Below are positions 1-8,325 of a DNA stretch of 64,000 bases, piece after piece. This stretch comes from Streptomyces sp. NBC_01197 (GTDB taxonomy: Bacteria; Actinomycetota; Actinomycetes; Streptomycetales; Streptomycetaceae). The DNA lies in contig NZ_CP108569.1 in NCBI RefSeq assembly GCF_036010505.1, forward strand, positions 1,116,001 through 1,180,000, given 5' to 3'. Below the pieces are notes generated by a model. That model saw only the letters and a program-made list of their open reading frames with translations. It had not been told where the DNA came from and ran no database searches. A program made the translations under genes and the position numbers. Position 1 is the stretch's first letter. The number at the start of each line of letters is the position of its first letter.

Positions 1-421
1 ACGGTGGCGCGGCAGCCGAGAGCACGGTCCCCTGTGCCACGGCGCAGAGCACCTCCTCACCGTCGTCGCGCACCATGACCAGATCGCAGCGGACGGTGGC
101 CTGGCGGCGCCCGGTGTGCACCACCTCGGCGCGGGCGACGAGCGTGCGGCCCGCGCCGGGGCGTACGTACTGGATGGAGAAGCCGCCGGTCAGCACGGCG
201 GCCCCCAGCGTCGTCCCGGCCGCGAAGGTGAGGGCGTTGTCCGCCGCGTACGCCAGCACTCCCCCGTGCAGAAAGCCGTTCTGCTGCAGCAGTTCGTCGC
301 GGACGTCCACCTCCAGTACGGCCGCGCCGCCGCCGAACCCGGTGACGCGCGCCCCCAGCAGACGGCTGAACGGCTGCGCGTCGAGCGTCCGGCGCGCGAG
401 TTCCAGGTCGAGTTCGCTCAT
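1..421 (-). CDS. PaaI-type hotdog thioesterase, 3' end cut by window edge
   Basis: The reading frame from ATG at 421 stays open to base 1, giving 140 residues of a single hotdog domain. Residues 48-54 are NGFLHGG, the central-helix signature of PaaI-like acyl-CoA thioesterases, followed by AADNA (59-63) carrying the acidic residue expected in the active site. Family members are about 140-150 residues, so only a few C-terminal residues and the stop are missing. It would hydrolyse acyl- or aryl-CoA thioesters in the cytosol; the substrate cannot be told from sequence. Confidence 0.8.
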   Translation of the reverse strand, partial: MSELDLELARRTLDAQPFSRLLGARVTGFGGGAAVLEVDVRDELLQQNGFLHGGVLAYAADNALTFAAGTTLGAAVLTGGFSIQYVRPGAGRTLVARAEVVHTGRRQATVRCDLVMVRDDGEEVLCAVAQGTVLSAAAPP

Positions 422-464
422 CGCACCGCTCCCTGCCTTCCGGTGCCGGACCGCCTGTCCAGCC

Positions 465-554
465 TCACCGGCACACCGGCAGTTTCCGCGCCCCGTGCAT
501 CAGCAGTCCCGGAATCCAGTCCTCGGTGTCCTGCCGCAGATCGATCAGCGTCAT
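465..554 (-). pseudogene. Unidentified 3' gene remnant
   Basis: A short open stretch of 29 codons ends at 465 with ...HGARKLPVCR. The frame stays open a little further upstream (to about 600) without a convincing start or ribosome site. It looks like the C-terminus of a longer protein whose front was lost, in the same decayed interval as the LuxR remnant. I do not recognise the family. Confidence 0.25.
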
Positions 555-558
555 CGCC

Positions 559-660
559 TCAGCGTACGCGGCCGTCCCCTTGGCGGAACCCCGTGTCGTG
601 GACCAACAGTGCTGTCTGGACACGGTTGTTGAGGCCGAGCCGGGCCGGACCGCGCCTGAC
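559..660 (-). pseudogene. C-terminal remnant of a LuxR/NarL-type response regulator
   Basis: Immediately downstream of the kinase stop, the minus strand reads RLGLNNRVQTALLVHDTG before ending at 559. This matches the end of the recognition helix and C-terminal tail of NarL-family response regulators. No receiver domain and no start codon precede it: the fragment abuts the kinase gene. The simplest reading is that a deletion removed most of the partner regulator of the kinase. Confidence 0.6.
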
Positions 661-662
661 GG

Positions 663-1877
663 TCAGGCGGTCCAGGGCAGCCAGGCGGCGACCCGGAAGC
701 CGCCACCGTCGGTCGCGCCGTGGTCGAGACGGCCGCCCGCGAGGGTGGCCCGCTCGGTGAGGCCGATGAGCCCCTGACCGGACCCCGGCACCTTCGGCAC
801 GTCGCCGGGCGGCGCCGGATTCCGTACCTCGACGGTCAGCCCGGCCCCGGGGCTGCCGGTGACTGTGACGGTGACCTCGGCCCCCGGGGCGTGTTTACGG
901 GCGTTGGTGAGCCCTTCCTGGGCGATGCGGTAGGCGGTGCGGCCGGTGACCGCGGGGACGGTGGCCGGGTCCGCGACCTTGTTGTGCAGGGTGACCGACA
1001 TCCCGGCCTGCCGGGACTCGGCGGCCAGGGCTTCGAGCGTGGCCAGCGTGGGCTGCGGCCGGTTGCCCTCCCCCTCGCCCGGGGTCCGGAGCACCCCGAT
1101 GATCTCGCGCAGGTCCTGGAGGGCCTCGTGGGCGCTGTCCCGGATGACCCCGGCGGCGCGGGCGACCTCGGGCTCGGGTGCGCCCGGCCGGAATTCCAGG
1201 GCTCCGGCGTGGACGCTGAGCAGGGTGAGCCGGTGCGCCAGTACGTCGTGCATCTCCCGGGCGATGGCCTCGCGGGCCAGCCGCTGCGCCTGTTCGGCGC
1301 GGAGGTCGGCCTCCGCCTCGGCGCGGTGGGCGCGTTCACGCAGCACCACGACGAGCCGGCGCCTGGAACGTACGAACATGCCCCAGATGATCACCAGCAG
1401 GACCAGCACCGTGCCGTAGAGCGTCGAGCTGATCCAGGACATGGTCGGATCGGGGCGCAGTGCGGCCTGCACTCCCCCGGCCGCCACCGCCGCTGCCCCC
1501 AGTACCAGGACCGGCCGGAACGGGCGGTGCACGGCCAGGCCGAACAGCGCCACCAGCACGGCGCCCGCGGCGAGCGGCGCGAACGCGCTGACCGCCACGA
1601 GCACCGCGGCGAGCCCCACGGGCCAGCGCCTGCGCACCCACAGCGTGCAGCAGGAGAGCGCGCCGATCACCTGGTCGGCGGCGCTGTCGATGTCGGTGTA
1701 GCCCGCCTGGTTCTTGATGGAGTCCAGGGCCAGCACACCGATGCCCAGCGCGATCAGGAAGGCCGCGATGTCCACGATCCAGTCGCGCAGGGTGCGGTGC
1801 GGCCTCTCCCGGTCCTCGGCAGGCTCGTCGCCCGCGAGGGCCGAGGGCAGCAGCCAGCGGTACTCCGAACGCGTCAT
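663..1877 (-). CDS. NarL-partner sensor histidine kinase, orphaned
   Basis: A 404-residue membrane kinase. Hydrophobic segments at about 35-55, 85-120, 121-140 and 150-168 form the sensor/membrane part; a short coiled coil leads to the HisKA_3 phospho-acceptor box AREMHDVLAHRL with His210. The ATPase part carries the N box (GLTNARKHAP) and a G box (GQGLIGLTER). It should autophosphorylate and pass phosphate to a NarL-type regulator, but only a scrap of such a gene remains directly downstream. ATG start at 1877; signal unknown. Confidence 0.85.
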   Translation of the reverse strand: MTRSEYRWLLPSALAGDEPAEDRERPHRTLRDWIVDIAAFLIALGIGVLALDSIKNQAGYTDIDSAADQVIGALSCCTLWVRRRWPVGLAAVLVAVSAFAPLAAGAVLVALFGLAVHRPFRPVLVLGAAAVAAGGVQAALRPDPTMSWISSTLYGTVLVLLVIIWGMFVRSRRRLVVVLRERAHRAEAEADLRAEQAQRLAREAIAREMHDVLAHRLTLLSVHAGALEFRPGAPEPEVARAAGVIRDSAHEALQDLREIIGVLRTPGEGEGNRPQPTLATLEALAAESRQAGMSVTLHNKVADPATVPAVTGRTAYRIAQEGLTNARKHAPGAEVTVTVTGSPGAGLTVEVRNPAPPGDVPKVPGSGQGLIGLTERATLAGGRLDHGATDGGGFRVAAWLPWTA

Positions 1878-2034
1878 GCCAACAAAGTTACGCAGGGGCC
1901 GCGCCCGGTGCGGTGCTCGGCGGGGCAGCCGGGACCAAAGTCACGGAGCCCGGGACTTTCGGAGTCATCGGACTTTCGGAGACATCGCGCAGGACCCGCC
2001 GGCCGGAGCTCCGCCCGGCCCGGCAGGACAGGAC

Positions 2035-2862
2035 CTATCCGGCGTTCGTCGAGAAGAGTCCACCGGTGGGCCCCTGCTTGTCGCCGCCCTGCGCCTTCTT
2101 CAGGGCATTCGCCAGGCCCTCGATGGTCAGCGACTGGAGGATCACCCGGCCGTTGCCCTCCAGCGTGGCCAGGGACAGGCCCTCGCCGCCGAAGACGGCG
2201 TTCATCATGCCCTGGCGGTTGAGGCCGCCGATGCGCTGGACGCCGTACTCGATGCCCTCCTCGAAAGCGACGATGCAGCCGGTGTCGACCTCGATACGGC
2301 CGCCGAAGTCGGCCGGGTTGAGATCGATGAAGTTGCCCGCACCGCAGATGATCACGGTCCCGCGGCCGGTGAACTTCTCCAGGATGAAGCCCTCACCGCC
2401 ACTGCGGCCCGTCCGGCCGCCCTGCCAGGCGATACCGAAATCGACGGTGGACTCCGCCGCGACGAACGCGTCCTTCTCGGCGAACCACGCCCGGCTGCCG
2501 TTCAGCTCCAGGGCGCGCATCTCGCCCGGTAGCACGCCCGCGAAACCGACCGTGCCCTCCCCGCCGGTGGCCGCGAAGTACTGGAAGGCTAGCGATTCCC
2601 CGGCCAGCGCCCGCTGGCCGACCTGCATCGCGGTGCCCATGGCCTGTCTGAGGATTCCGCCCATTCCGCCGGCCTGCCCCTGCTGACCACCCTGCCCCGG
2701 CTGGCCGGCACCGCCGCCGGGCCCGGAGAGACGCGTCTCCATGCTCACGTTCGAGGTCTTGAAGAGGAACTTCCCGGCCTCGCAGTAGACGGTCTGGCCG
2801 GGCTGAAGGCTGACGACGGCCATCTGCATGGCGTTGCCGACGATCTCTTGCTGGAGGGTCAC
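2035..2862 (-). CDS. AIM24/TIGR00266 family protein
   Basis: 275 residues from GTG at 2862, which is preceded by AAGGAG at good spacing; longer upstream frames lack a ribosome site. Contains the AIM24 beta-sandwich pattern: an early QMAVVSLQPGQTVYCEAGKF-like region, a Gly/Gln-rich insert at about 50-75, and repeated short beta-rich blocks (GEMRALELNG, GRGTVIICGAGNF, EVDTGCIVAFEEG). The family is widespread in actinobacteria, often in several copies, and has no established biochemical role; the yeast namesake is mitochondrial. Confidence 0.85.
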   Translation of the reverse strand: MTLQQEIVGNAMQMAVVSLQPGQTVYCEAGKFLFKTSNVSMETRLSGPGGGAGQPGQGGQQGQAGGMGGILRQAMGTAMQVGQRALAGESLAFQYFAATGGEGTVGFAGVLPGEMRALELNGSRAWFAEKDAFVAAESTVDFGIAWQGGRTGRSGGEGFILEKFTGRGTVIICGAGNFIDLNPADFGGRIEVDTGCIVAFEEGIEYGVQRIGGLNRQGMMNAVFGGEGLSLATLEGNGRVILQSLTIEGLANALKKAQGGDKQGPTGGLFSTNAG

Positions 2863-3078
2863 GGCCGGTTCTCCTTGGGGCGGTGGCGGGGCCGGTACAT
2901 CCGTACCGGCAGGTGAACGGCCGGCACCCGCTGTTCGGTTCCGGCTGGCCGGTTCCGGGCGGGGCCGTCGGCACCCGACCCCGGACTCGCAGTCCGTTTC
3001 CCGCCGGTACGGATGGCCGTCCGCCGCTTTGCTGGGACGTGCGAACACTACCGACGAAACGATGGGGCGGGACACACC

Positions 3079-3816
3079 ATGTCTTCTCTGAACAGGTCAG
3101 CGCTGGACGGCCGGGCGGCGCTGGTGACGGGCGGCAGCCGCGGGATCGGGGCCGCCGTGGCGCTGCGGCTGGCACGGGATGGCGCGGACGTCGCGATCAC
3201 GTTCGAACGGAACGAGACCGCAGCCAAGGAGGTCGTCGCCGGGATCCAGGAGGCGGGCCGCCGGGGTCTGGCGCTGCGTACGGACGCGGCGACCGCTGTG
3301 GCCCGCACCGTCGAGGAGTTCGGCGGGCTCGACATCCTGGTGAACAACGCGGGGGTCGGTGTGCTGGCCCCGGTCGGCGATCTCACGGTGGCCGACCTCG
3401 ACCGTACGCTCGCGGTCAACGTACGAGAGGTCTTCCTCGGCTCACAGGCCGCGGCCGCGGTGCTCAGGCCGGGCGGCCGGATCATTTCGACCGGCACGGC
3501 GCTGACCCGCTACGCGGGCGGTCCCGGGGCCAGCCTCTACGGAATGAGCAAGGCCGCGCTGACCGGGCTGACCCGGTCGCTCGCCCGGGAGCTGGGCGAG
3601 CGGGGCATCACGGTCAACGTGATCCAGCCGGGCCCGGTCGACACGGAGATGAATCCAGCGGACGGTCCGTACGCCGGGCCCCAGCGCGCGGCGACGGCGC
3701 TGGGACGCTTCGGGACGGCGGACGAGGTGGCCTCGCTGGTGGCGTATCTGGCCGGCGAGGAGGCCGGGTATGTGACGGGGGCCGAGCTGCTGGTGGACGG
3801 CGGGCACGCGGCGTAA
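3079..3816 (+). CDS. Short-chain dehydrogenase/reductase (SDR)
   Basis: 245 residues, classical SDR. Cofactor loop TGGSRGIG at 17-24, NNAG at 89-92, catalytic Ser137, Tyr154 and Lys158 (YGMSK), and the C-terminal VTGAELLVDGG block. NAD(P)-dependent oxidoreductase of unknown substrate; closest pattern is to FabG-like 3-ketoacyl/sugar reductases. ATG at 3079 chosen because residues before it do not belong to the fold. Converges on allantoinase with a shared terminator between them. Confidence 0.88.
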   Translation: MSSLNRSALDGRAALVTGGSRGIGAAVALRLARDGADVAITFERNETAAKEVVAGIQEAGRRGLALRTDAATAVARTVEEFGGLDILVNNAGVGVLAPVGDLTVADLDRTLAVNVREVFLGSQAAAAVLRPGGRIISTGTALTRYAGGPGASLYGMSKAALTGLTRSLARELGERGITVNVIQPGPVDTEMNPADGPYAGPQRAATALGRFGTADEVASLVAYLAGEEAGYVTGAELLVDGGHAA

Positions 3817-3841
3817 CACCGGTGCAGGGGGCCTCTCACAC

Positions 3842-3893
3842 GCCGGCCTCCGCCCCGGAACCGGGAATCCCGGTGCCCGGGGCGGAGGCCGGC
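3842..3893. terminator. Bidirectional terminator between SDR gene and allantoinase
   Basis: A perfect 17-bp inverted repeat (arms 3842-3858 and 3877-3893, GCCGGCCTCCGCCCCGG and its complement) lies between two convergent genes. No U tract, as is usual for Streptomyces terminators. Confidence 0.8.
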
Positions 3894-3897
3894 AGGC

Positions 3898-5235
3898 TCA
3901 GGCGTCGCGTTCGAGCAGTCGGCCAACCGGCTCGCCGGGTACGCCGTCCTGGGCGATCCGCACGCCCCGCAGCCAGGTGGAGCGCACGACCCCGTACAGG
4001 GTCTTCCCGGCGTACGCCGTCACCTGGTTCCGGTGGTACAGCTCCGCCGGGTCGACGGTGAACGTGTCGTCCGGCGCGAGCACCGCGAAGTCGGCGTCCC
4101 GGCCGGCCTCGATCGCGCCCTTGCCGGAAAGACCGGCGAGCGCGGCCGGCGCCGTGGACATCCAGCGGACCACGTCGTCGAGGCTGTGGCCCCGCTCGCG
4201 CGCAGCCGTCCAGATCGCCGGGAGGCCCAGCTGGAGGGAGGAGATACCGCCCCAGGCGTCGGCGAAGTCGGGGGTCTTGAGGTCAGTGGTGCAGGGCGAG
4301 TGGTCGGAGACGATGCAGTCGATCGTCCCGTCGGCAAGCCCCTGCCACAGCGCGTCCTGGTTGGCGGCCTCGCGGATCGGCGGGCAGCACTTGAACTCCG
4401 TTGCCCCGTCCGGGACTTCCTCGGCCGTCAGGGTGAGGAAGTGCGGGCAGGACTCGACGGTGACCCGGACGCCCTCGCGCTTGGCCGCGGCGATCAGCGG
4501 CAGTGCGTCGCTGGACGAGAGGTGCAGGACATGGATCCGCGCGTCCAGCCGCCGGGCGAGCGCGATGAGGCCCTCGATCGCCGCGTTCTCGGCGGCGCGC
4601 GGGCGGGAGGCCAGGAAGTCCGCGTACTGGGGGCCGCTGCGCTGCGGGGCGTCGGCCAGCTGGTGCGGATCCTCGGCGTGGACGATCAGCAGCCCGCCGA
4701 AGCCGGCGATCTCGGCCATGGACCGGGCGAGCTCCTCCTGGTCAAGCTCGGGGAACTCCTCGACGCCGGAAGGCGACAGGAAGCACTTGAAGCCGAACAC
4801 CCCGGCGTCGTACAGCGGGCGCAGGTCCTTGACGTTGGACGGGATCGCACCACCCCAGAAGCCGACGTCGATGTGCGCCTTGCTGCGGGCCACGTCCTGC
4901 TTGGTCCGCAGGTTGGCGGCGGTCGTGGTCGGCGGCAGCGAGTTGAGCGGCATGTCGAGCAGCGTGGTGATCCCGCCCGCGGCCGCGGCCCTGGTCGCCG
5001 TCCAGAACCCCTCCCACTCGGTGCGGCCGGGGTCGTTCACATGGACATGGGTGTCGACGAGGCCGGGGAGCAGCACGTCGTCGCCGAAGTCCGTCAGCCG
5101 GGCGCCCTCCGGCACCTCCGCGTCGTAGGGCAGCACTGCCGCGATCTTCCCCCCGGCGACGGCGACCGATGCGGCGCGTGTCCCCTGGGGGGTGATGACA
5201 CGCGTCGAGCGCAGAACCAGTTCGGTGGTGGACAC
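3898..5235 (-). CDS. allB: Allantoinase
   Basis: 445 residues of a cyclic amidohydrolase of the dihydroorotase/allantoinase group. Metal motif [11 protein letters not shown] has His63 and His65; the probable carboxylated lysine is Lys150 (FGFKCFLSP); later metal ligands lie in IVHAED, VLHLSS and SDHSPC. Hydrolyses allantoin to allantoate in the cytosol. GTG at 5235 follows AGAGGGG; an in-frame ATG nine codons upstream is less well placed. Diverges from the IclR regulator, and operator-like repeats sit in the shared promoter region, so repression relieved by an allantoin metabolite is likely. Confidence 0.93.
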   Translation of the reverse strand: MSTTELVLRSTRVITPQGTRAASVAVAGGKIAAVLPYDAEVPEGARLTDFGDDVLLPGLVDTHVHVNDPGRTEWEGFWTATRAAAAGGITTLLDMPLNSLPPTTTAANLRTKQDVARSKAHIDVGFWGGAIPSNVKDLRPLYDAGVFGFKCFLSPSGVEEFPELDQEELARSMAEIAGFGGLLIVHAEDPHQLADAPQRSGPQYADFLASRPRAAENAAIEGLIALARRLDARIHVLHLSSSDALPLIAAAKREGVRVTVESCPHFLTLTAEEVPDGATEFKCCPPIREAANQDALWQGLADGTIDCIVSDHSPCTTDLKTPDFADAWGGISSLQLGLPAIWTAARERGHSLDDVVRWMSTAPAALAGLSGKGAIEAGRDADFAVLAPDDTFTVDPAELYHRNQVTAYAGKTLYGVVRSTWLRGVRIAQDGVPGEPVGRLLERDA

Positions 5236-5247
5236 CCGAGCCCCTCT

Positions 5248-5262
5248 TTCCATATAGCGAAA
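5248..5262. promoter_or_regulatory. Operator-like repeat before allantoinase (probable AllR site)
   Basis: TTCCATATAGCGAAA matches 12 of 15 bases of the perfect palindrome TTCCACATAGTGGAA at 13737. It lies 13 bp upstream of the allantoinase start. A degenerate relative (TTCCGATAATGGAGT) follows at 5269-5283. Confidence 0.6.
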
Positions 5263-5332
5263 TTCACGTTCCGATAATGGAGTGTTCGCTGCGCGCCGTG
5301 GCTCGTCAAGACCGGACCAGCCGCCTGGATGA

Positions 5333-5347
5333 TTCCACAAAGCAAAA
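5333..5347. promoter_or_regulatory. Second operator-like repeat in the allantoinase/allR intergenic region
   Basis: TTCCACAAAGCAAAA shares 11 of 15 bases with the palindrome at 13737; the left half-site TTCCACA is exact. Its position between divergent genes fits control of both, including autoregulation of the IclR gene. Confidence 0.4.
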
Positions 5348-5533
5348 GCCAAATTTCGGGTGCCGGAATGTACTTCCCTCCGGTATCCCTGGCTCCGGAT
5401 CGTACCCATCCCACGGCCTGATCCGGACAAAGGGGTTCTGACCGGCCCCAACGCCTGCCGCCGAGGGGGATACAGCGGACCGCGGCCCGGTAGGCTGGCG
5501 CCTTGCCCCGCCCGCCTCGAAAGGACCGCCGCC

Positions 5534-6337
5534 GTGCCGCAGTCCCACACCAGCGCACCCGACGCCAAGACCGCACCACCGAGTGGTGGCGTGCAGTCCC
5601 TGGAGCGTGCCTTCGATCTGCTGGAGCGGATGGCCGACGCCGGTGGAGAGGTCGGCCTGAGCGAGCTCTCGGCCGCCAGCGGTCTGCCGCTGCCCACGAT
5701 CCACCGGCTGATGCGCACCCTGGTCGCCTGCGGCTATGTACGCCAGCAGCCCAATCGGCGCTATGCGCTGGGGCCGCGCCTGATCCGGCTCGGCGAGTCG
5801 TCGGCCCGGCTGCTGGGGACCTGGGCCCGCCCCTATCTCGCGCGGCTGGTCGAGGAGACCGGGGAGACGGCGAACATGGCGCTGCTCGACGGGGACGAGG
5901 TCGTGTACGTCGCGCAGGTCCCGTCGAAGCACTCGATGCGGATGTTCACCGAGGTGGGACGGCGGGTCCTGCCACACTCCACCGGAGTCGGCAAGGCGCT
6001 GCTCGCGCACACCCCGCCGCCCGAGGTCAGGGCGCTGCTGGCGAGGACCGGCATGCCGGCCGCCACCGAGAAGACGATCACCACAGCGGACGGGTTCCTG
6101 GACGCCCTGGAAGTCGTGCGCCACGCGGGGTACGCGGTGGACGACAACGAGCAGGAGATCGGGGTCCGCTGCCTCGCGGTCCAGGTCCCCAACTCCCCCA
6201 CGGCCGCCGCGATCTCGATCTCGGGTCCGGCGAGCCGGGTGACGGAGGAGGCGACCGAGCGGATCGTGCCGATCCTCCAGGGCATCGCCCTGGAGCTCTC
6301 GGCCACGCTCGCGAGCGCGGGGCCCCAGCAGGTCTGA
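5534..6337 (+). CDS. allR: IclR-family regulator, probable allantoin repressor AllR
   Basis: 267 residues: winged HTH at about 20-80 ([23 protein letters not shown]) and IclR effector domain from about 100 ([21 protein letters not shown]). GTG at 5534 is preceded by AAGGA. Placement divergent from allantoinase, as AllR is in Streptomyces, and TTCCA...GGAA repeats before allantoinase, malate synthase and the NCS1 permease make it the likely repressor of ureide use. The effector is not visible from sequence; allantoin-pathway intermediates such as allantoate or glyoxylate are the usual ligands for this group. Confidence 0.85.
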   Translation: MPQSHTSAPDAKTAPPSGGVQSLERAFDLLERMADAGGEVGLSELSAASGLPLPTIHRLMRTLVACGYVRQQPNRRYALGPRLIRLGESSARLLGTWARPYLARLVEETGETANMALLDGDEVVYVAQVPSKHSMRMFTEVGRRVLPHSTGVGKALLAHTPPPEVRALLARTGMPAATEKTITTADGFLDALEVVRHAGYAVDDNEQEIGVRCLAVQVPNSPTAAAISISGPASRVTEEATERIVPILQGIALELSATLASAGPQQV

Positions 6338-6376
6338 TCGGTGCGGGTCTGATCGGTGCGGATCTGATCCTGTGCG
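6331..6376 (+). repeat. Short tandem repeat across the allR stop codon
   Basis: The 15-mer GGTCTGATCGGTGCG occurs twice head to tail (6331-6345, 6346-6360), followed by a variant copy (6361-6376) and a partial one. The first copy contains the allR stop. Further short repeats (GACGACCGGCTTC) follow at about 6432-6470. Confidence 0.75.
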
Positions 6377-6457
6377 GATCTGATACGGCCGGGGCCTCGG
6401 CCAATCCGGTCCCCGTTCCGCACCGCGGTCCGGACGACCGGCTTCGGACGACCGGCT

Positions 6458-7150
6458 TCAGACGACCGGCGGTTCAGCCACCGGCACGGTCAGCCGCCCG
6501 TCGGCCATCGACACCGTCCGGTCCATCCGGTCCAGATGCGCGTGGTCGTGCGTGACCAGCACCGTCGCGGTACCGCGCGCCCGGGTCAGCGTGACCAGCA
6601 GGTCCAGCACGCCCGCGCCCCGCTCGTGGTCGAGGGCGCTGGTGGGCTCGTCCACCAGCAGTACCGACGGCTCGTTCATCAGCGCACGCGCGATGTTCAC
6701 GCGCTGCCGCTGACCGCCGGAGAGCTGGTGCGGGCGACGGCCCGCCTGGTCCGCGAGGCCCACCGCTTCCAGCAACTCCACGGCACGGCCGCGGACTTGG
6801 GCAGCGGACCGCCCCGAGAGGTGCGCCATCATCTGGAGCTGCTCGGCGGCGGTCAGCGCCGGAAGCAGATTCGGCTGCTGGAAGACGATCCCGATGCGTT
6901 CGCGCCGGAGCGCAGCCTTCGCAGCGCGGCTCAGCGAGGCCGTGTCCGCTCCGTCGACGACCACCCGTCCCCGCTCCGGGGTCACCAGCGTCGCCGCCAC
7001 CGCCAGCAGGCTGGATTTGCCGGATCCGGACGGTCCGACCACCGCCGTCAGCGACCCGGCCGGAACATCGAGAGTCACCGCGTCCAGCGCGACCACCCGG
7101 CCGTCCCCGTCCGGGTAGGTCAGCGTCACATCGTCCAGGGTCAGGGTCAT
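6458..7150 (-). CDS. ABC transporter ATP-binding protein (MacB/LolD type)
   Basis: 230 residues: Walker A GPSGSGKS at 39-46, Q loop (VFQQPNLLP), signature LSGGQRQR, Walker B LLVDEPTSALD and the H-loop VTHDH. ATG at 7150 overlaps the stop of the upstream permease gene (ATGA), so the two are translationally coupled. With an FtsX-like permease it forms a type VII ABC system that drives export or mechanotransmission, not import. The adjacent divergent two-component system is the likely controller. Confidence 0.9.
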   Translation of the reverse strand: MTLTLDDVTLTYPDGDGRVVALDAVTLDVPAGSLTAVVGPSGSGKSSLLAVAATLVTPERGRVVVDGADTASLSRAAKAALRRERIGIVFQQPNLLPALTAAEQLQMMAHLSGRSAAQVRGRAVELLEAVGLADQAGRRPHQLSGGQRQRVNIARALMNEPSVLLVDEPTSALDHERGAGVLDLLVTLTRARGTATVLVTHDHAHLDRMDRTVSMADGRLTVPVAEPPVV

Positions 7151-8190
7151 CGTGCGCTCCCGAGAGCGGTCAGCGGGTCGACGGCGGTGATCCGCCGGAT
7201 GGACAGGGCCGCCCCGAGCACGCCGAGGGCGACGATCACGGCGGCGGGGAGGACGGAGGTCAGCGGGTCGAGCACGAAGGGGACGCTCGCGGGCACGATG
7301 GCGCCGACCCCGGCGGCGATGGCGGTGCCCAGCAGCGTCCCGGCCAGCAGCATCAGTACCGCCTGCCCGAGAGCGTCGCGCAGCAGATACGGGGTGGAGG
7401 CGCCCAGCGCCTTCAGGACGGCGATGTCGCCGCTGCGCTGGATCGTCCAGACCGTGAAGAACGCGCCTATCACCATGGCCGAGATGACGAAGAGGAAGCC
7501 GCGCATCAGCTGCAGCGAGCCGTTCTCCGCCTGGTACGAGGGGAGCGCGCTCAGCGACCCGTCCAGGGTGAGCGTCTTCGTACCGGCCGCCCGGTCCCCC
7601 GCGCCGAGGTCCGCCCCGCCGGTGGTGGTCAGGGCCACCACACTGGCGGGCTCGCCCGCGCGGAGCGAGGTCCAAGCGACGGGGGTGTGACTGTACGAGT
7701 CGTCCCCTGCGACCGCCGTCACCCTGAACTTCCTGCCCGAGAGCGTGACGGTGTCCCCGGTCGCCACGCGCAGGTCGTCAGCGGCGCCCCTGGACAGCAC
7801 CACACCGGAGCGCCCGGGCTCCGCGGGCGCCAGACCTGAGCCCGGCCGTACCGCGAACGCGGAGACCGCGGCCGTGCGGCTGCCCGCTTCCGCGTTGCCG
7901 GTGCCGATGGCGACCGGCTGCGCGCTCTTCACCCCAGGCTGTGCGGCCCAGCTCCGCCAGGCGCTCTGCGGCAGCAGCGACCCGGTGAAGGAGGCGGACT
8001 GCCCCGAGGGCGGTGCGGCGAAGGCCAGGTGGTCGGCGGGCAGCCCGGTGACGGCAGACGTGTTGTCCCTGGCCAGCCCGGCGGTCAGCCCGGACAGCAG
8101 TCCGACCAGCAGGGTGATGAGCACGATGACCGTCCCCATCAGGGCGAACCGGCCCCTGGCGAATCTCAGATCTCTCCATGCGACGAACAT
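7147..8190 (-). CDS. FtsX-like (MacB-type) ABC permease
   Basis: 347 residues: N-terminal membrane helix (about 15-38), an extracytoplasmic domain of about 190 residues, then three C-terminal helices (about 240-265, 285-310, 315-335) with the FtsX-typical KALGAS turn. ATG at 8190 chosen because the fold starts there with FVAWRDLRFARGRF; upstream sequence has no relation to permeases. First gene of the exporter pair; the sequence gives no clue to the substrate. Confidence 0.88.
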   Translation of the reverse strand: MFVAWRDLRFARGRFALMGTVIVLITLLVGLLSGLTAGLARDNTSAVTGLPADHLAFAAPPSGQSASFTGSLLPQSAWRSWAAQPGVKSAQPVAIGTGNAEAGSRTAAVSAFAVRPGSGLAPAEPGRSGVVLSRGAADDLRVATGDTVTLSGRKFRVTAVAGDDSYSHTPVAWTSLRAGEPASVVALTTTGGADLGAGDRAAGTKTLTLDGSLSALPSYQAENGSLQLMRGFLFVISAMVIGAFFTVWTIQRSGDIAVLKALGASTPYLLRDALGQAVLMLLAGTLLGTAIAAGVGAIVPASVPFVLDPLTSVLPAAVIVALGVLGAALSIRRITAVDPLTALGSAR

Positions 8191-8325
8191 GTGCCCAACC
8201 CTGCTGGCACCGGGGGCGCTTGGGCATCGCGCCACGGATGGCTCCGCACGGATCAAAAGACGGAGCCGGCAATCAAACTTTCGATTGAGGGCGTTCCGGG
8301 ACGATCCGCCTACGCTGGGAGGATC

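Noticed and set aside
720..2222. 500-codon open frame antisense to the sensor kinase
   Set aside because: High-GC third-position bias leaves long open antisense frames; composition (Gly, Arg, His rich) is not protein-like and no ribosome site.
4033..5277. 414-codon frame antisense to allantoinase
   Set aside because: Shadow of a clear enzyme gene; no family features.
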